A stretch of DNA of 45,278 bases from an uncultured Chitinophagaceae bacterium (lineage in GTDB: Bacteria > Bacteroidota > Bacteroidia > Chitinophagales > Chitinophagaceae), in the NCBI GenBank assembly GCA_937900675.1, contig CALCEA010000012.1, forward strand, positions 1-45,278, in the 5' to 3' direction. A model generated the notes under the pieces. That model did no database searches. It was not told the DNA's origin and saw only the letters and a program-made list of their open reading frames with translations. Numbering within the stretch: the first letter of the stretch is position 1; each line of letters starts with the position of its first letter. The translations under genes were made by a program, and so were the position numbers. Of this stretch, positions 44,465 to 45,278 are shown piece after piece.

Positions 44465-44468
44465 CATT

Positions 44469-45194
44469 ATGATACCTTATTGGATGAGTAGAACACAATT
44501 GATGTTAGGTGATGATACTATTAACAAATTAATGGGTAAAAATGTTCTAGTAATTGGCCTTGGTGGCGTTGGAGGAATATGTGCAGAAATGATTGCAAGA
44601 GCTGGCGTAGGCAAAATGACTATTGTAGATAATGATACTGTAGACAAAAGCAATATTAATAGGCAGATCCCTGCTTTACATTCAACAGCAGGTTTACCAA
44701 AGGCTCAGGTGTTGGCTCAAAGATTAAAAGATATTAATCCTGAATTAGACCTCACAGTAAATGAAGTTTTCATCAAAGACGATATCACTAAAAACTTATT
44801 AGAAAGCGCCCAATGGGATTATGTGGTGGATTGCATAGACACCCTATCTGCTAAAGTCTTTTTGATAAAGGGCTGTTTGGATAGAAAAATTCCCATTGTA
44901 AGTTCAATGGGCGCAGGTGGCAAAGTGGATCCTTCTCAAATACAGGTCACAGACATCTCAAAAACCAAAATTTGCAATTTGGCTAGATATGTAAGAAAGC
45001 GATTGCAGAATTTAGGCATCAAAAAGGGCTTGAAAGTGGTTTTTAGCCCAGAAAAGGCCGATCAAGACAAGATCATAGTTACCGAAAAAGCCTATCCTAA
45101 AAAATCCATCATTGGCACTTTAAGCTATATGCCCGCTATGTTTGGCTGCACCGCAGCCAGTGTGGTAATTAGAGATTTAATGGCAACTGACTGA
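44469..45194 (+). CDS. tcdA: tRNA threonylcarbamoyladenosine dehydratase (TcdA/CsdL)
   Basis: A 241-residue ThiF/E1-like ATP-binding protein. The start MIPYWMSRTQLML matches TcdA, with VLVIGLGGVGGICAEMIARAGVG (nucleotide loop), TIVDNDTVDKSNINRQIPAL and VVDCIDTLSAK. TcdA uses ATP to dehydrate t6A37 to the cyclic form ct6A in tRNAs that read ANN codons. A longer frame from 44442 is open, but family starts favour 44469. The usual partner genes csdA and csdE are not adjacent. The C-terminal FGCTAASVVIRDL is conserved. Confidence 0.92.
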   Translation: MIPYWMSRTQLMLGDDTINKLMGKNVLVIGLGGVGGICAEMIARAGVGKMTIVDNDTVDKSNINRQIPALHSTAGLPKAQVLAQRLKDINPELDLTVNEVFIKDDITKNLLESAQWDYVVDCIDTLSAKVFLIKGCLDRKIPIVSSMGAGGKVDPSQIQVTDISKTKICNLARYVRKRLQNLGIKKGLKVVFSPEKADQDKIIVTEKAYPKKSIIGTLSYMPAMFGCTAASVVIRDLMATD

Positions 45195-45210
45195 TTTAAA
45201 GCTCTTTTTC

Positions 45211-45241
45211 TTTGAATTAAGGTCAAATTATCTTTATTTTG
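45211..45241 (+). promoter_or_regulatory. Promoter candidate of the tRNA at the window end
   Basis: TTTG at 45211-45214 and TTATTTTG at 45234-45241 (one mismatch to TAnnTTTG) are 19 bases apart. The predicted transcript would start about 15 bases before the tRNA 5' end. A ten-base palindrome TCCAATTGGA lies at 45246-45255. Confidence 0.5.
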
Positions 45242-45262
45242 CACCTCCAATTGGAAGCTCCT

Positions 45263-45278
45263 GGTTCGGTAGCTCAGC
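45263..45278 (+). tRNA. tRNA gene, first 16 bases only (cut by window end)
   Basis: GGTTCGG followed by TA and GCTCAGC has the form of a seven-base acceptor strand, U8-A9 and the start of a D arm. The anticodon is outside the window, so the amino acid cannot be given. Confidence 0.7.

Overview
The window is a compact, AT-rich stretch of chromosome from a member of the Bacteroidota, most probably a Chitinophagaceae (Sediminibacterium-like) bacterium. This placement is an inference. It rests on the gene families: a SusC-like TonB-dependent receptor with a carboxypeptidase-regulatory domain, a GlmU-like protein of the Bacteroidota type, a YtxJ bacillithiol protein, a fused SpmA/SpmB membrane protein and a 1002-residue TPR protein paired with an outer-membrane barrel. 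It also rests on promoters of the Bacteroidota type (TAnnTTTG at -7, TTG or TTTG at -33) and the general lack of strong Shine-Dalgarno sequences. No insertion sequence, prophage, CRISPR array or rRNA gene is visible.

Layout. 1-2.8 kb (+): end of a surface-polysaccharide operon (GT2 and GT4 glycosyltransferases, gmhA, gmhB-like). 2.8-6.6 kb (-): lepA, tpiA and a GlmU-like protein. 6.7-11.3 kb (+): pruA, pdhA, a membrane-anchored TPR protein, an orphan LutA-like Fe-S protein and an EVE-domain protein. 11.3-12.5 kb (-): SpmA/SpmB fusion. 12.6-14.5 kb (+): ychF and a glutaminyl cyclase. 14.5-20.7 kb (-): a tightly coupled four-gene envelope operon (TPR protein, barrel with a polybasic linker, C-tail-anchored small protein, methyltransferase). 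20.8-24.0 kb (+): thioesterase, cinA and a 2-oxoacid dehydrogenase E2. 24.0-26.7 kb (-): S9 peptidase. 26.8-29.2 kb (+): TonB-dependent receptor. 29.3-30.8 kb (-): polyprenol-phosphate mannose synthase-like GT2 and a DnaQ-like exonuclease. 30.9-31.3 kb (+): ytxJ. 31.2-39.0 kb (-): topoisomerase IV operon parE, DUF1835, cupin, parC, cvfB, thiolase. 39.2-41.6 kb (+): YkgJ-like Cys-cluster protein, DUF1343/NamZ-like protein, lipid kinase. 41.6-44.4 kb (-): THUMP methyltransferase, tRNA-Val, a YciI-like protein and a YCF48-like protein. 44.5-45.3 kb (+): tcdA and the first bases of another tRNA.

Most genes are housekeeping. The less explained parts are the 14.5-20.7 kb envelope operon, the two non-topoisomerase genes between parE and parC, and a DUF1343/NamZ-like protein with no export signal. 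Two sites have a terminator, a -7 box and a start codon packed within about 60 bases. All seven convergent gene ends overlap or lie within 10 bases of each other. I see no clear new defence or mobile system. No gene-free stretch exceeds 300 bases; the longest is 38971-39166, described below.
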